From assembly GCF_008369935.1 (NCBI RefSeq), contig NZ_VTUZ01000001.1, positions 186,001 to 250,000 on the forward strand: a stretch of DNA of 64,000 nucleotides. The letters are read 5' to 3'. This document shows positions 24,951 through 32,894 of the stretch, piece by piece. The DNA is from Paraburkholderia panacisoli. Lineage in GTDB: Bacteria > Pseudomonadota > Gammaproteobacteria > Burkholderiales > Burkholderiaceae. Each line of letters opens with the position of its first letter. The stretch's first letter is position 1. The position numbers were made by a program, and so were the translations under genes. The notes below the pieces were generated by a model. That model saw only the letters and a list, made by a program, of their open reading frames with translations. It was not told the DNA's origin and made no database searches.

Positions 24951-25444
24951 CGCTCACGGCGATCCGCTTCGTTGTACCCGGTCAACCTGTCGCCAAGGGG
25001 CGCGCACGCGCGCGCCTCTCACGCACGCGCGAAGGTCGCGACTTCATCCAGCAGTACACGCCTGCCGACACGCGCGCGTATGAACGCAGTGTGGCCTTCG
25101 AGGCAAAGATCGCGATGGAACGGCGCACGCCGATTACCGGCGCACTGGTGCTGATCGTGCATGCGTATTTCGGCATTCCGGCTTCATGGCCTCAGTGGAA
25201 ACAGCGTGAAGCGCGCTCCGGTCTCGTTGTGCCGACCGGGCGCCCTGACTGGGACAACATCGGGAAAATCTGTTCGGACGCGATGAACAAGGTTGTGTAT
25301 CGCGATGACAGCGCGATTGTCGACGCCTGTGTGCGCAAGCGTTTTTCGCGTGACCCGCGCATTGAAATCGAGGTACGCACGCTCAATCCGCTGCGGCGCG
25401 AAGAACCTGAACTGCTCGATGAGAACATGGTGAGCGAAACATGA
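24947..25444 (+). CDS. rusA: RusA-family Holliday-junction resolvase
   Basis: 165 residues. RusA hallmarks: FVVPGQPVAKGRARA at 8-22, the acidic active site GRPDWDNIGKICSDAMNKVVYRDDSAIVD (98-126, with Asp101, Asp103, Asp111 and Asp120/121). RusA is a magnesium-dependent nuclease that cuts four-way junctions; in phages it resolves branched DNA before packaging. Overlaps both neighbours by 4 bases. Confidence 0.93.
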   Translation: MTLTAIRFVVPGQPVAKGRARARLSRTREGRDFIQQYTPADTRAYERSVAFEAKIAMERRTPITGALVLIVHAYFGIPASWPQWKQREARSGLVVPTGRPDWDNIGKICSDAMNKVVYRDDSAIVDACVRKRFSRDPRIEIEVRTLNPLRREEPELLDENMVSET

Positions 25445-26061
25445 GCGGCGTCTTTCTCAGCGTGCCCGTTGCACTTCACGTTGCGTACATGATGCCCGCC
25501 TATCCGAACGCGCCCGAATCCCTGCTTGCGAAGGTCCAACGCATGAAGGTGCGCAAGGGCGACGTGTGGCGTTATTCGCGTCCGAAGGTAGTGTTTTTCG
25601 AGTCGCTGAACGCGCTCGAAATCCGCGCGCAATGCACACTGATTCGTGAGAAGGTCGCGCGTTGCCTGCAACACCCGGAGTGCACCGTGATCCGCGCGCG
25701 CTACGGGCTCCTCGAATACGAGGACGTCAACGGCGAGCGTCGCTTTGCCTTCAGTCACGATCTGGCCGACGCGTTCGACGCACTCAGCCAGTGGCTCGCG
25801 CCGTCTTTCGACCGACTCGACGCCGACGTGCGCAGACTGCTCGTCGCCTACGCATTCACCGATAGTCGGCGCACGAAAATCACGTTGCGCCGCATTGCCG
25901 CCGAGCACGGCCATTCGCATGTCTACTACCACCACTACTACCACGCGATCGACGAGCGGCTGACTGCCGTCGAAGTGCGCGCGCTCGATCTGCTCACGCC
26001 GTTACTCGCCGACCGTGGCACCTGCAATGGTGAACCGGTCGTCGAAGTCGTCACTAGCTAG
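25441..26061 (+). CDS. Candidate late-gene regulator (Q position)
   Basis: 206 residues. The second half (RRLLVAYAFTDSRRTKITLRRIAAEHGHSHVYYHHYYHAIDERL) has a probable helix-turn-helix with a strikingly His/Tyr-rich recognition region. It is the last gene of the rightward early operon, after RusA, where lambdoid phages place antiterminator Q or an equivalent late activator. A terminator stands directly before the late operon (30488-30518), as an antitermination model needs. Role inferred; no classical Q family seen. Confidence 0.5.
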   Translation: MSGVFLSVPVALHVAYMMPAYPNAPESLLAKVQRMKVRKGDVWRYSRPKVVFFESLNALEIRAQCTLIREKVARCLQHPECTVIRARYGLLEYEDVNGERRFAFSHDLADAFDALSQWLAPSFDRLDADVRRLLVAYAFTDSRRTKITLRRIAAEHGHSHVYYHHYYHAIDERLTAVEVRALDLLTPLLADRGTCNGEPVVEVVTS

Positions 26062-26130
26062 CGAGAAAACATTTGGCGAGACGGATGGCTGCTCTCCGGC
26101 GATGCGACAGGCGCTAGATGTGAGCGCTCG

Positions 26131-26775
26131 CTACGATCGGAGAACCTCGGTAGGTGCCGACGCGTTCTCTGCGGCCCGCTCATCAGCTGACGCGTTCTGG
26201 TGTTTGACCGCTGTATCGCGTAGGAGATCAATCAGCTTCTTATAATCTGCCGCGTTTTCAATCATAGCGAACTTAGAGCGCGCAACTAAGCGTTCTTGCT
26301 CGCTTAGCAGGGGGGCGACCATCTCAAGCAGATGATCAAAACGACGAATGTAGCTTATGAGCAAGGAAGTTCGCGTAAAACGATACAGCGCCAATATCAC
26401 GAAGTATCCGGCGATTGAAACGACCGTCCGGGGGACCCAATGCGAAGTTGAAATCCCCGCGGCCGTACGATCTGAGCCATACAGTTCGGCAAGGATAAGT
26501 CCGATTTGACCGCAAGCGGCGAAGTATGCAGCACACCAAAAGGCAACTGCGGGATGCAAATAGCTCCGCCTTGCCACCGCCTCAAAAAATCTTGTCTGGG
26601 CTCGTCGCGATCCCAGAGTAACGAGCTTCATAGTGGCGTTTCGAACTCTGTCGGCAGTGCCGATAAGCAGCGGTTTCGCAATAAAATCCCAAAATGCACT
26701 GCCGGCCGCCGGCACCAAAAAAAGCGCTACAAGCGCTGTTAGCCATTGTCCCCAACCAGTCGGAAATGAAAACAT
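26131..26775 (-). CDS. Prophage-encoded membrane protein (candidate lysogenic-conversion gene)
   Basis: 214 residues. Hydrophobic segments at about 9-28, 76-96 and 119-137, then a cytoplasmic helical region (ISYIRRFDHLLEMVAPLLSEQERLVARSKFAMIENAADYKKLIDLL). It is encoded leftward, against the surrounding operons, and its base composition is more AT-rich than the flanking phage genes, both typical of a separately acquired moron. Superinfection exclusion is a possible role; no family recognised. Confidence 0.65.
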   Translation of the reverse strand: MFSFPTGWGQWLTALVALFLVPAAGSAFWDFIAKPLLIGTADRVRNATMKLVTLGSRRAQTRFFEAVARRSYLHPAVAFWCAAYFAACGQIGLILAELYGSDRTAAGISTSHWVPRTVVSIAGYFVILALYRFTRTSLLISYIRRFDHLLEMVAPLLSEQERLVARSKFAMIENAADYKKLIDLLRDTAVKHQNASADERAAENASAPTEVLRS

Positions 26776-26944
26776 TTTTTATCTCACTTGAGTGTTAGCG
26801 CATTTTCTTGGTACGAGTGTGTGAAGACCTTCGCACCGGTCGACGGTTACCGCCCTCAAGGCAGCGTAGCGTAGTTGAATATCTCAGAAGGCGGAAGACG
26901 ACGTGCTCATCGTGGGCTACGTGAATTGCGACAAACAGAATGAG

Positions 26945-27253
26945 CTAGGCTGCAGGTTTTTTGCACGCTATGACCATGGAGCGCTCATGGGTGTGTGCCC
27001 CAGAGAACCCCCCCGAACCTCCGGAGAATCCGCCGCTGACCATTGACGCGTTTTCATCGCTTCGGTCGAGGACATCATAGCCGGACGACTTGCAGAGATC
27101 TCCGGCCGCCTGAAAGCATTTGTCCCAGCCCCGCGCGAGCCCGCTGCAGTTGAGGGTGTAGGCCCTCCGGCCGTCAGAGGAATAACTCTCGTGCACGGTA
27201 GCGCACCCCGACATTGCGGCTACAAGCGTTAGGAATATAAAGGTACGTTTCAT
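26945..27253 (-). CDS. Small lipoprotein
   Basis: 102 residues. Signal and lipobox MKRTFIFLTLVAAMSG followed by Cys17 show export and lipid attachment. The mature part has a four-cysteine pattern (LNCSGL, WDKCF, DLCKSSGY, VIACKKP) and a Gly/Ser repeat (GGFSGGSGGFSG). The WDKCF(Q)AAGDLCKSSGYDVLD segment is like small envelope proteins of proteobacteria. Encoded leftward in the cargo block; function unknown. Confidence 0.75.
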   Translation of the reverse strand: MKRTFIFLTLVAAMSGCATVHESYSSDGRRAYTLNCSGLARGWDKCFQAAGDLCKSSGYDVLDRSDENASMVSGGFSGGSGGFSGAHTHERSMVIACKKPAA

Positions 27254-27525
27254 AGATGCGCCGTTCTTTGAATTCGTAGAGCAATTTCGCTGGACTAGCG
27301 GGGATAATACGCGGTGATTTTCTCGTTCGAGGTCTTTTCCAGCTTCCCACACCCGCGCGTTGTCAAATTCATGGAAATGAGGCGTCTTTTTCGCCCAATT
27401 CACTTGCATGGCTTGGTCGAGCCGACTGCCCCGAATGTCCCTCTTGAGGATGGAACGCCGCAATGACAGCTTATGGCCGCACTCGGCCCGATGATGGCCG
27501 ACTCAGTGAATCGGGCATCTAGCGG

Positions 27526-27930
27526 CTATGGAGGCGAAGGCGCTTTATGGAAGTATCGTAGCTCTAACGCCATCTCAACAGCCCTAATCAATCCAGTGCC
27601 GTTTAATGGTTTTGTCAGGTAGCCTGCGGCACCTTGCGCGAGAGCCTTCTTGCGAACGGCCGGATCGTCGTTCGCGGTAAGGAAGATGATGGGCACGCCA
27701 GTCGGGGCCACGCGACGTTGTAGCTCAAGCCCATCGATCCCTGGCATCTGGAAGTCCACGATCACGCAGGCGGGCCGGCACGAAGCTGCCGACGACAGCG
27801 TGCCTAGAAATGCCTCGCCATCGGGAAAAGTCTCTGCCTCTAGCCCGGCGGAGCGGAGCAAACGCTTGAGGGCGCGCCGAACTGATTCGTCATCGTCGAC
27901 CACCGCGACGATTTGATTGAGGTCGACCAT
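27526..27930 (-). CDS. Receiver-only response regulator carried by the prophage
   Basis: 134 residues: a single FixJ-like receiver domain with acidic pocket Asp12-Asp14, phosphoacceptor Asp59 (VIVDFQMPGIDG), switch Thr85 and Lys107 (YLTKPLNG), and no DNA-binding domain. Full set of active-site residues, so it should be phosphorylated. A histidine kinase is encoded at the other end of the same prophage (54821-55936) and could be its partner. Receiver genes are unusual phage cargo. Confidence 0.88.
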   Translation of the reverse strand: MVDLNQIVAVVDDDESVRRALKRLLRSAGLEAETFPDGEAFLGTLSSAASCRPACVIVDFQMPGIDGLELQRRVAPTGVPIIFLTANDDPAVRKKALAQGAAGYLTKPLNGTGLIRAVEMALELRYFHKAPSPP

Positions 27931-28563
27931 TGACTTCGCGATAGCGCCCGGCGAGCTGGTTGTACCTACAGCTTAAGCGGGGATCAATTGATGCGCTATA
28001 CGACTTTCGCCTCACAGGGGGTGCCGCACGAAGGCGAGTTGATCGACCATTATCAATATCGCGGTCAGGCAACGATATATGACCTTTCAGTCGTGTAAGG
28101 CAAAGCCTTTGCGAAAGCCTTTCGTGAAGGCTTCCGCGTGGCTTGACAAGCAGATTCACCGAACCCGTGCCCAAATCATCGCCAACTTTGCCTGCATTCA
28201 GCGGCACCGACCGGCACTTGATCGCCGCGTGCCCACGTTAGCTGCGAGTCACGAGCGTCAGATGTGCAAGCCCCGCCGCGACGGCCGGCAGACGACCCGA
28301 AGCGGCCAACGGACGTGCGAAGTGGAAGCGGCTGATGGTCAACCGGAAGCGGCCTTTCGTGTCCGTTCCGATAGTTCGGCATTCTTAGGTAATGCTCCAC
28401 AAGCGAACGGCGCGCGGTGATGGTCGCCCCTGCGTCCTGACGCCGCTTTTCACCCGCGCTAGTAAGCCACTTTAAATCGAATAGAAAAAATTCTGTAAAC
28501 CACTATTCTTTATGCGGGATGGCCAGCGGTTGAGAGGTATTCGAGCAGAAGGGAGTTAATAAA
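27931..28563. other. Intergenic region between divergent cargo genes
   Basis: 633 bases between the leftward receiver gene and the rightward DUF2092 gene; both promoters must lie here. Frames of 75-113 codons exist on both strands but have no recognisable product, poor starts and overlap each other. The last 90 bases (28470-28560) are AT-rich and probably hold the DUF2092 promoter. Confidence 0.45.
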
Positions 28564-29418
28564 TTGATCACTAACATATTGCGCCGCGCGTCCAGGGCTA
28601 CCTGGGTATCGGTTTTGCTGCTGACCACCGCTCCTCACGCCTACTCTGCCTCCGAGCAGAAAGAACCACCGGTCCGTGCCGCGCGAGCTGAGCCCGAAAC
28701 CGCCTCACAAGCCCAGGCTCGGGCGATTCTGATGAAAATGGCGGAGTTCCTTGGCGGGACGCCGAGCTTTCGTGTCGGTGTGCGCAGCGGGTACGACGCC
28801 GTGCAGCCGTCCGGGCAGAAAATCGAATTCGGCGAATACCGCACCGTTACGTTGAGCCGGCCCGATCGCATGCGCGTGGAAAGCGAACGCAGCGATGGCG
28901 CAAAAACGCTCGTTGTGCTCACCGGGAAAGAGATCGTTCTGGTCGATCTCGCCAGCAAAGTCTATGCGACGGCGCCGCAACCAGGCACTCTGGACGAGAG
29001 CATCGTGTATTTCGTCAAGGATCTCGGCATGCGCCTGCCGCTCGCGGCGCTCCTGTTGAACCGGCTGCCTGAAGAATTGCAAGCCCGGGTACGGTCGGTG
29101 GACTATGTGGAGAAGACGAGTATCTACGGCACTGCGTCCTATCATCTAGCCGCGCGTACCGACACAGTGGATTTTCAGGTGTGGATAGCAGATGGCGACA
29201 AGCCTCTGCTGCAGCGGATCGTACTGACTTACAAAAAGGCGGTGGGCCAGCCTCAGTTCTGGGCGGAATTTGTCGACTGGAATCTTGCCCCCCAGCTTAA
29301 CGATGCGACATTCTCGGCACAGATTCCCGATGGCCTGCAAAAAGTCGCGTTCGCAGCGCAGCTTCCGCGTGCGTCGCCCACGGCTCGCCAGTCGTCTGCG
29401 AAGAAGGGAGCCAAATGA
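28564..29418 (+). CDS. DUF2092 periplasmic protein
   Basis: 284 residues from a TTG start with AAGGGAG 8 bases upstream. A signal peptide (residues about 8-30, ending HAYSAS) precedes a LolA/LppX-like beta-sheet domain: FRVGVRSGYDAVQPSGQKIEFGEYR, VTLSRPDRMRVESE, VVLTGKEIVLVDLASKVYA, VDFQVWIADGDKPLLQRIVLTY, matching DUF2092. Such proteins may carry hydrophobic molecules in the periplasm. Its stop overlaps the start of the next gene. Both genes look bacterial rather than phage-derived. Confidence 0.82.
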   Translation: MITNILRRASRATWVSVLLLTTAPHAYSASEQKEPPVRAARAEPETASQAQARAILMKMAEFLGGTPSFRVGVRSGYDAVQPSGQKIEFGEYRTVTLSRPDRMRVESERSDGAKTLVVLTGKEIVLVDLASKVYATAPQPGTLDESIVYFVKDLGMRLPLAALLLNRLPEELQARVRSVDYVEKTSIYGTASYHLAARTDTVDFQVWIADGDKPLLQRIVLTYKKAVGQPQFWAEFVDWNLAPQLNDATFSAQIPDGLQKVAFAAQLPRASPTARQSSAKKGAK

Positions 29419-30227
29419 TGAAAACAGGATCATGGGATCGTGCCGTCACGGCACTCGTCGCCGCAGTATTCGCGCTGGGCTTGATGAATCAGGCGGAGTC
29501 ACGAGGCGAGAGAGGCGGTGGTGCTCGTGGTGGTGGTGGCGGCGATGGCAGCTTTTCCCGTGGCGGGGCGGCGTCGTCTGGAGGGTTGTCATCCGGCGGC
29601 ACAACCGCAGCGCAAGGTCGCACACAACGCGGTGGTGGCGGCCAGCAGGCAGCGGCGCAGCAGAGTCAGGCCTCGCGTCAAGCTACTTCAAGTGCGAATC
29701 AGAGTGCGCGCCAGAGTTCGGCGAGTTCGATGCAGGCAACCTCCAGCCAGAATCAGGCGAACCGCCAGCAGAGCACGAGCGGGAACCAGGCCCAGCGCCA
29801 GGCTACGTCGAGCCAGAACCAGAGCACGCGACAGACCGCCGCGGCTCAAACGACCAGCCAAAACCAGAGTACGCGTCAATCCACCGCTAAGGAGATGCAG
29901 AACACGCGTGCTACGAACGTGACCAACGTGCAGAACAACTACTCGGGCGGTTGCTACGACTGCAACTCGGACTGGGACGGCGGTTCTGCGGCGGCCGGAT
30001 TTGTGGCCGGGGCAATGGTGGTCGGTGCGGCCGCTGCCGCAACCACACCGCCACCCGCTACCACCACCGTCGTCGCTGCGCCTGCGCCTGTCGCGCCGCC
30101 GTGCAACGTCGCCCCCATCGCCGTTAAGGACGTGCCGTACTATAAGTGTGGCGCGACTTGGTACGCGACGGGATATGGGAGCGGCGGCGTGGTGTACACG
30201 CAAGTTCCGCCACCGCCCGGATACTGA
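29415..30227 (+). CDS. Secreted low-complexity protein (Gly- and Gln/Asn/Ser-rich)
   Basis: 270 residues. Signal-like N-terminus (WDRAVTALVAAVFALGLMNQAES) then a Gly/Arg/Ser-rich part, then about 100 residues of imperfect repeats based on SSQNQSTRQ (residues about 75-165), then an ordered tail: NYSGGCYDCNSDWDGG, a hydrophobic Ala/Gly stretch (AAAGFVAGAMVVGAAAAA), a Pro/Thr linker and PCNVAPIAVKDVPYYKCGATWYATGYGSGGVVY. It is coupled to the DUF2092 gene by an ATGA overlap, so they form a unit. Probably an envelope or surface protein; function unknown. Confidence 0.75.
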   Translation: MMKTGSWDRAVTALVAAVFALGLMNQAESRGERGGGARGGGGGDGSFSRGGAASSGGLSSGGTTAAQGRTQRGGGGQQAAAQQSQASRQATSSANQSARQSSASSMQATSSQNQANRQQSTSGNQAQRQATSSQNQSTRQTAAAQTTSQNQSTRQSTAKEMQNTRATNVTNVQNNYSGGCYDCNSDWDGGSAAAGFVAGAMVVGAAAAATTPPPATTTVVAAPAPVAPPCNVAPIAVKDVPYYKCGATWYATGYGSGGVVYTQVPPPPGY

Positions 30228-30487
30228 TCGCGGTAGCCTCGCGGCACGACCCGGCGATTGACCGTTAGCCGGGACGGAGCCGACGTTCGAATGTCAGCAC
30301 GAAAGCCGCGTGCTGCCGCACGCAGGAAACTCTTGTTGCCCGACCCGTTGAGGTCCTTTCTACAACTCAGGCATACGGTTACGCCCAACGCGGAGGCGAA
30401 AAGGGCCGTCGATTATGCCCGTTTTCTTGACATCTTTTAACAAACAGCCTATGAATATGCCAACTCTCGGAAAGTCCGCTTCAACTT
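30228..30487. other. Non-coding stretch before the late operon
   Basis: 260 bases between the cargo block and the late-operon terminator. The end (30420-30470) is AT-rich (TTCTTGACATCTTTTAACAAAC) and contains TTGACA at 30427-30432, a candidate -35 box for a late promoter, though no convincing -10 at 17 bp spacing is evident. Confidence 0.4.
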
Positions 30488-30518
30488 AAGCCCGCCGCTG
30501 CGCGGGCTTTTCTTTTTT
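30488..30518 (+). terminator. Rho-independent terminator just before the late operon
   Basis: AAGCCCGC at 30488-30495 pairs with GCGGGCTT at 30502-30509, followed by TTTTCTTTTTT. It lies 11 bases upstream of the HNH gene start, so transcription of the late genes needs read-through, as in Q-type antitermination. Confidence 0.8.
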
Positions 30519-30528
30519 GGAGTCGCGA

Positions 30529-30909
30529 ATGCCCGCACGTGCGCACCGCCCATGCCGTCATCCGGGTTGCCCGGCACTTGTGAGGGTGCGTCACGGTCTG
30601 TGTCCGGACCATCTGAAATCGGCGCGCAAACGCGCGGACGAGCAGCGGGACAGTTCTGCCGAAAGAGGGTATGGCGCTGCATGGCGCAGGGCACGCGCGG
30701 CGTTCCTGCGTCTGCATCCCGTGTGCGAATGCGATGAATGCCGCGCTCAACACCGGCTGCTACCCGCGTCCGTGGTCGATCACCGCGTGCCGCACCGTGG
30801 TGACATGCGCGTGTTCTGGGACCAGTCCAACTGGCAGGCGCTCGCCAAGCGCTGCCACGACCGCAAGACGGCCACGCACGATGGTGGCTTTGGCAATGCC
30901 CTGCGCTGA
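30529..30909 (+). CDS. HNH endonuclease
   Basis: 126 residues with a GGAG site. An N-terminal zinc knuckle (Cys9, Cys14, Cys25, His28) is followed by the HNH core: VVDHRVPHRG (Asp84-His85), DQSNWQALAKRCHDRKT (Asn101, His110). HNH proteins next to terminase genes in HK97-type phages assist terminase in cutting DNA at cos ends. This placement, as first late gene ahead of the terminase, supports cos-type packaging. Confidence 0.92.
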   Translation: MPARAHRPCRHPGCPALVRVRHGLCPDHLKSARKRADEQRDSSAERGYGAAWRRARAAFLRLHPVCECDECRAQHRLLPASVVDHRVPHRGDMRVFWDQSNWQALAKRCHDRKTATHDGGFGNALR

Positions 30910-31100
30910 AGGGCGCGCGCGGCAAATCACGCTTCATCGATTGTGCCGCATCTCAGATCATCCGATGTCGCATGAGTAGCCATAGGATGATGCACGGGAG
31001 GGCTTCGAATCCTCAGACGAATCAGCGCCGACGACCGCGCCCGGAGCCTTGAATTTTCGGCCGCGCTATTTGAACGGTCCATTAGACGACTAGGGAAAAC

Positions 31101-32276
31101 GTGAAAACGCCCGCATGGCCAGCCGATCAGGTTGAACGTCGAGCCCTGGAGCATCTGATTCCGAACGCGCGCAACGCCCGCACGCACAGCGATGCGCAGG
31201 TTGCGCAGATTGCTGCGTCGATGCACGAATGGGGATGGACAAACCCGGTGCTGGTCGACGAGGACGGCACGATCATCGCCGGACATGGGCGCATTCTCGC
31301 CGCGCGTGTGCTCGGATGGTCCGAGGCCCCTGTGATGGTTGCACGCGGTTGGACGCCGGCGCAAAAGCGCGCCTACATGATCGCGGACAACCGTCTCGCC
31401 GAGAACGCCGGATGGGACGCGAAACTGCTGACGGTGGAAATGCAGGACTTGAGTGCGGAAGGATTCGACCTCGGGCTGATCGGTTTCTCGGATCGCGACC
31501 TCGAATCGATGATGGCGCCGGTCGCGGGCGACGAGGAGGGCATCGACGAGGTATCGGGCGACCTGCCCGGTGCGCATGCGCTGAAAGACGACATGAGCTT
31601 TCCGAGCGACCTGCCGTGGAACATCCCTGAATTCCGCCGCGACATGCTCGCGGACATTCCGGCCGGTCTGGATTCGTGGGCTGGCCGCGATGCGACGCCC
31701 GATGACGGCAAGACGCACTGGCTCTGGCAGTGGCGCTCCGACTCGCTGCGCGGCATGCCGCGCGAGCGCTTCATGATCGGCTTCTACGTCGACGACACGC
31801 GCTTCGAATGCCTGTGGGACGCACCGGCAGAGTACGTCGGCAAGATGCTCAACCTCGGCTGCACGCTCGCGCTCTCGCCGAACTATTCGCTCTGGACCGA
31901 TCAGGCGCTCGCGGTGCAGTTGTGGAACACGTACCGCGCACGCTGGGTCGGGCGCTACTTGCAGGAAGCGGGCATCGCCGTGATACCGGACGTGAACTGG
32001 TCGCTGGATGCGAGCTTCGAGTTCTGTTTCCTGGGCATCCCGGTCGGCGCGCCGGCGATATCGGTGCAGTTGCAGACCCTGAACAACCCGCAGGAAGTCG
32101 TGAACGCTGCGCGGGGTCTGGGCGTGGCGCTCGAGCGGCTCAAGCCGGAGCGCGTGCTTGTGTATGGCTTCACTTCCGCGCGACAGGTGGTCGAGGAGCT
32201 GGGCATCGCCGACAAGGCGGTGATCGTTGAGAACCGCGTCGCCAAACGGCGCAGAGTGATGGAGGCTGAATCATGA
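31101..32276 (+). CDS. ParB-like nuclease domain fused to DUF4417 domain
   Basis: 391 residues from a GTG start (AGGGA site). Residues 10-105 form a ParB/Srx-type domain (LIPNARNARTHSDAQVAQIAASMHEWGW, IIAGHGRILAA with GHGR at 61-64, YMIADNRLAENAGWD). After an acidic linker (to about 170) the rest matches DUF4417 of phages (PWNIPEFRRDMLADIPAG, IGFYVDDTRFECLWDAP, LSPNYSLWTDQ, ERVLVYGFTSARQVVEEL). ParB domains of this kind often accompany phage DNA methylation or packaging genes. No methyltransferase domain is present here. The biochemical role of the fusion is unknown. Confidence 0.85.
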   Translation: MKTPAWPADQVERRALEHLIPNARNARTHSDAQVAQIAASMHEWGWTNPVLVDEDGTIIAGHGRILAARVLGWSEAPVMVARGWTPAQKRAYMIADNRLAENAGWDAKLLTVEMQDLSAEGFDLGLIGFSDRDLESMMAPVAGDEEGIDEVSGDLPGAHALKDDMSFPSDLPWNIPEFRRDMLADIPAGLDSWAGRDATPDDGKTHWLWQWRSDSLRGMPRERFMIGFYVDDTRFECLWDAPAEYVGKMLNLGCTLALSPNYSLWTDQALAVQLWNTYRARWVGRYLQEAGIAVIPDVNWSLDASFEFCFLGIPVGAPAISVQLQTLNNPQEVVNAARGLGVALERLKPERVLVYGFTSARQVVEELGIADKAVIVENRVAKRRRVMEAES

Positions 32277-32494
32277 AAGACATCTATGGCAACGGCGGTG
32301 GTGGCGGCAAGGGGGAAACCGGCAAGAACGCGGTCTTCGACAAGCGCGGCAACCGGCTGACCGGTGCGGCCCGCGAGCGCGAACTGGCGCGCCGTCAGAC
32401 GGCGACCAAGGGCGGCCGTGGCGTTGCCGCTGCGAAGAAGACCGCGAGCCGCACATCGGTGAAGGCACCGGCGATCAAGGGCCGCCGCAAATAA
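32273..32494 (+). CDS. Small basic phage protein
   Basis: 73 residues, overlaps the previous gene by 4 bases (ATGA). Gly-rich start (DIYGNGGGGGKGETGKNAV) and a highly basic remainder (GAARERELARRQTATKGGRG, ending KGRRK). Probably a nucleic-acid-binding accessory protein; not recognised. Its end overlaps the end of the antisense peptidase-like gene by 20 bases. Confidence 0.65.
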   Translation: MKDIYGNGGGGGKGETGKNAVFDKRGNRLTGAARERELARRQTATKGGRGVAAAKKTASRTSVKAPAIKGRRK

Positions 32495-32879
32495 CCACGC
32501 GTAGCACGCGCCAGTGTCCGCGTGGGTAGTCGTCCATGGGCAGCGGTGCCCGCAGTTCGGGATCGTAGGCCATGCCTTTCCTGATCGCGATCCAGTGGCC
32601 GAAGGGCACGCCGGTACGCCGCCCGATGACGACGGCGACGCCGTCAGGAAACGCGGTCTCGCGCAGCGTGAGACGCCCTGCGGCGACCGTCTTCCACTCT
32701 TTCCACTCGCGCCCGGTGAGGCCGGAAAGTAACGCGATCATTTCGCTCACGTACAGCCCCTCCTCGCGATGCGGGGTGAATCCGGCCGCGCGCATGGTGG
32801 TGCGATAGGCGCGACCGGTGAGCATCGCCGCAACGGCAATGCCGCAGTCATTCGCATTGATCTGTCGGACGTGTTGCAT
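32475..32879 (-). CDS. C39/papain-like cysteine peptidase-like protein, antisense in the late region
   Basis: 134 residues. The N-terminus QINANDCGIAVAAMLTGRAY has the C39 peptidase signature with an oxyanion Gln6 and nucleophile Cys12; GHWIAIRKGMAYDPEL supplies His95 and Asp106. The catalytic triad is thus complete. C39-like proteins process leader peptides or cleave peptidoglycan-linked or host proteins; substrate here unknown. It is the only leftward gene in the rightward late operon and starts back-to-back with the gene at 32895, with its own AGGA site. Confidence 0.75.
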   Translation of the reverse strand: MQHVRQINANDCGIAVAAMLTGRAYRTTMRAAGFTPHREEGLYVSEMIALLSGLTGREWKEWKTVAAGRLTLRETAFPDGVAVVIGRRTGVPFGHWIAIRKGMAYDPELRAPLPMDDYPRGHWRVLRVVICGGP

Positions 32880-32894
32880 TTGGAGTCCTGACCT

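Noticed and set aside
28079..28420. Rightward 113-codon frame between the receiver and DUF2092 genes
   Set aside because: No ribosome site, Arg-rich random-like composition, overlapped by equally good frames on the other strand.
30980..31095. Possible tRNA-like sequence before the ParB-DUF4417 gene (TTCGAA loop with a GAGG/CCTC stem)
   Set aside because: The T-stem has a mismatch, no matching 7-bp acceptor or anticodon arm is found on either strand, and no CCA or suitable discriminator follows.
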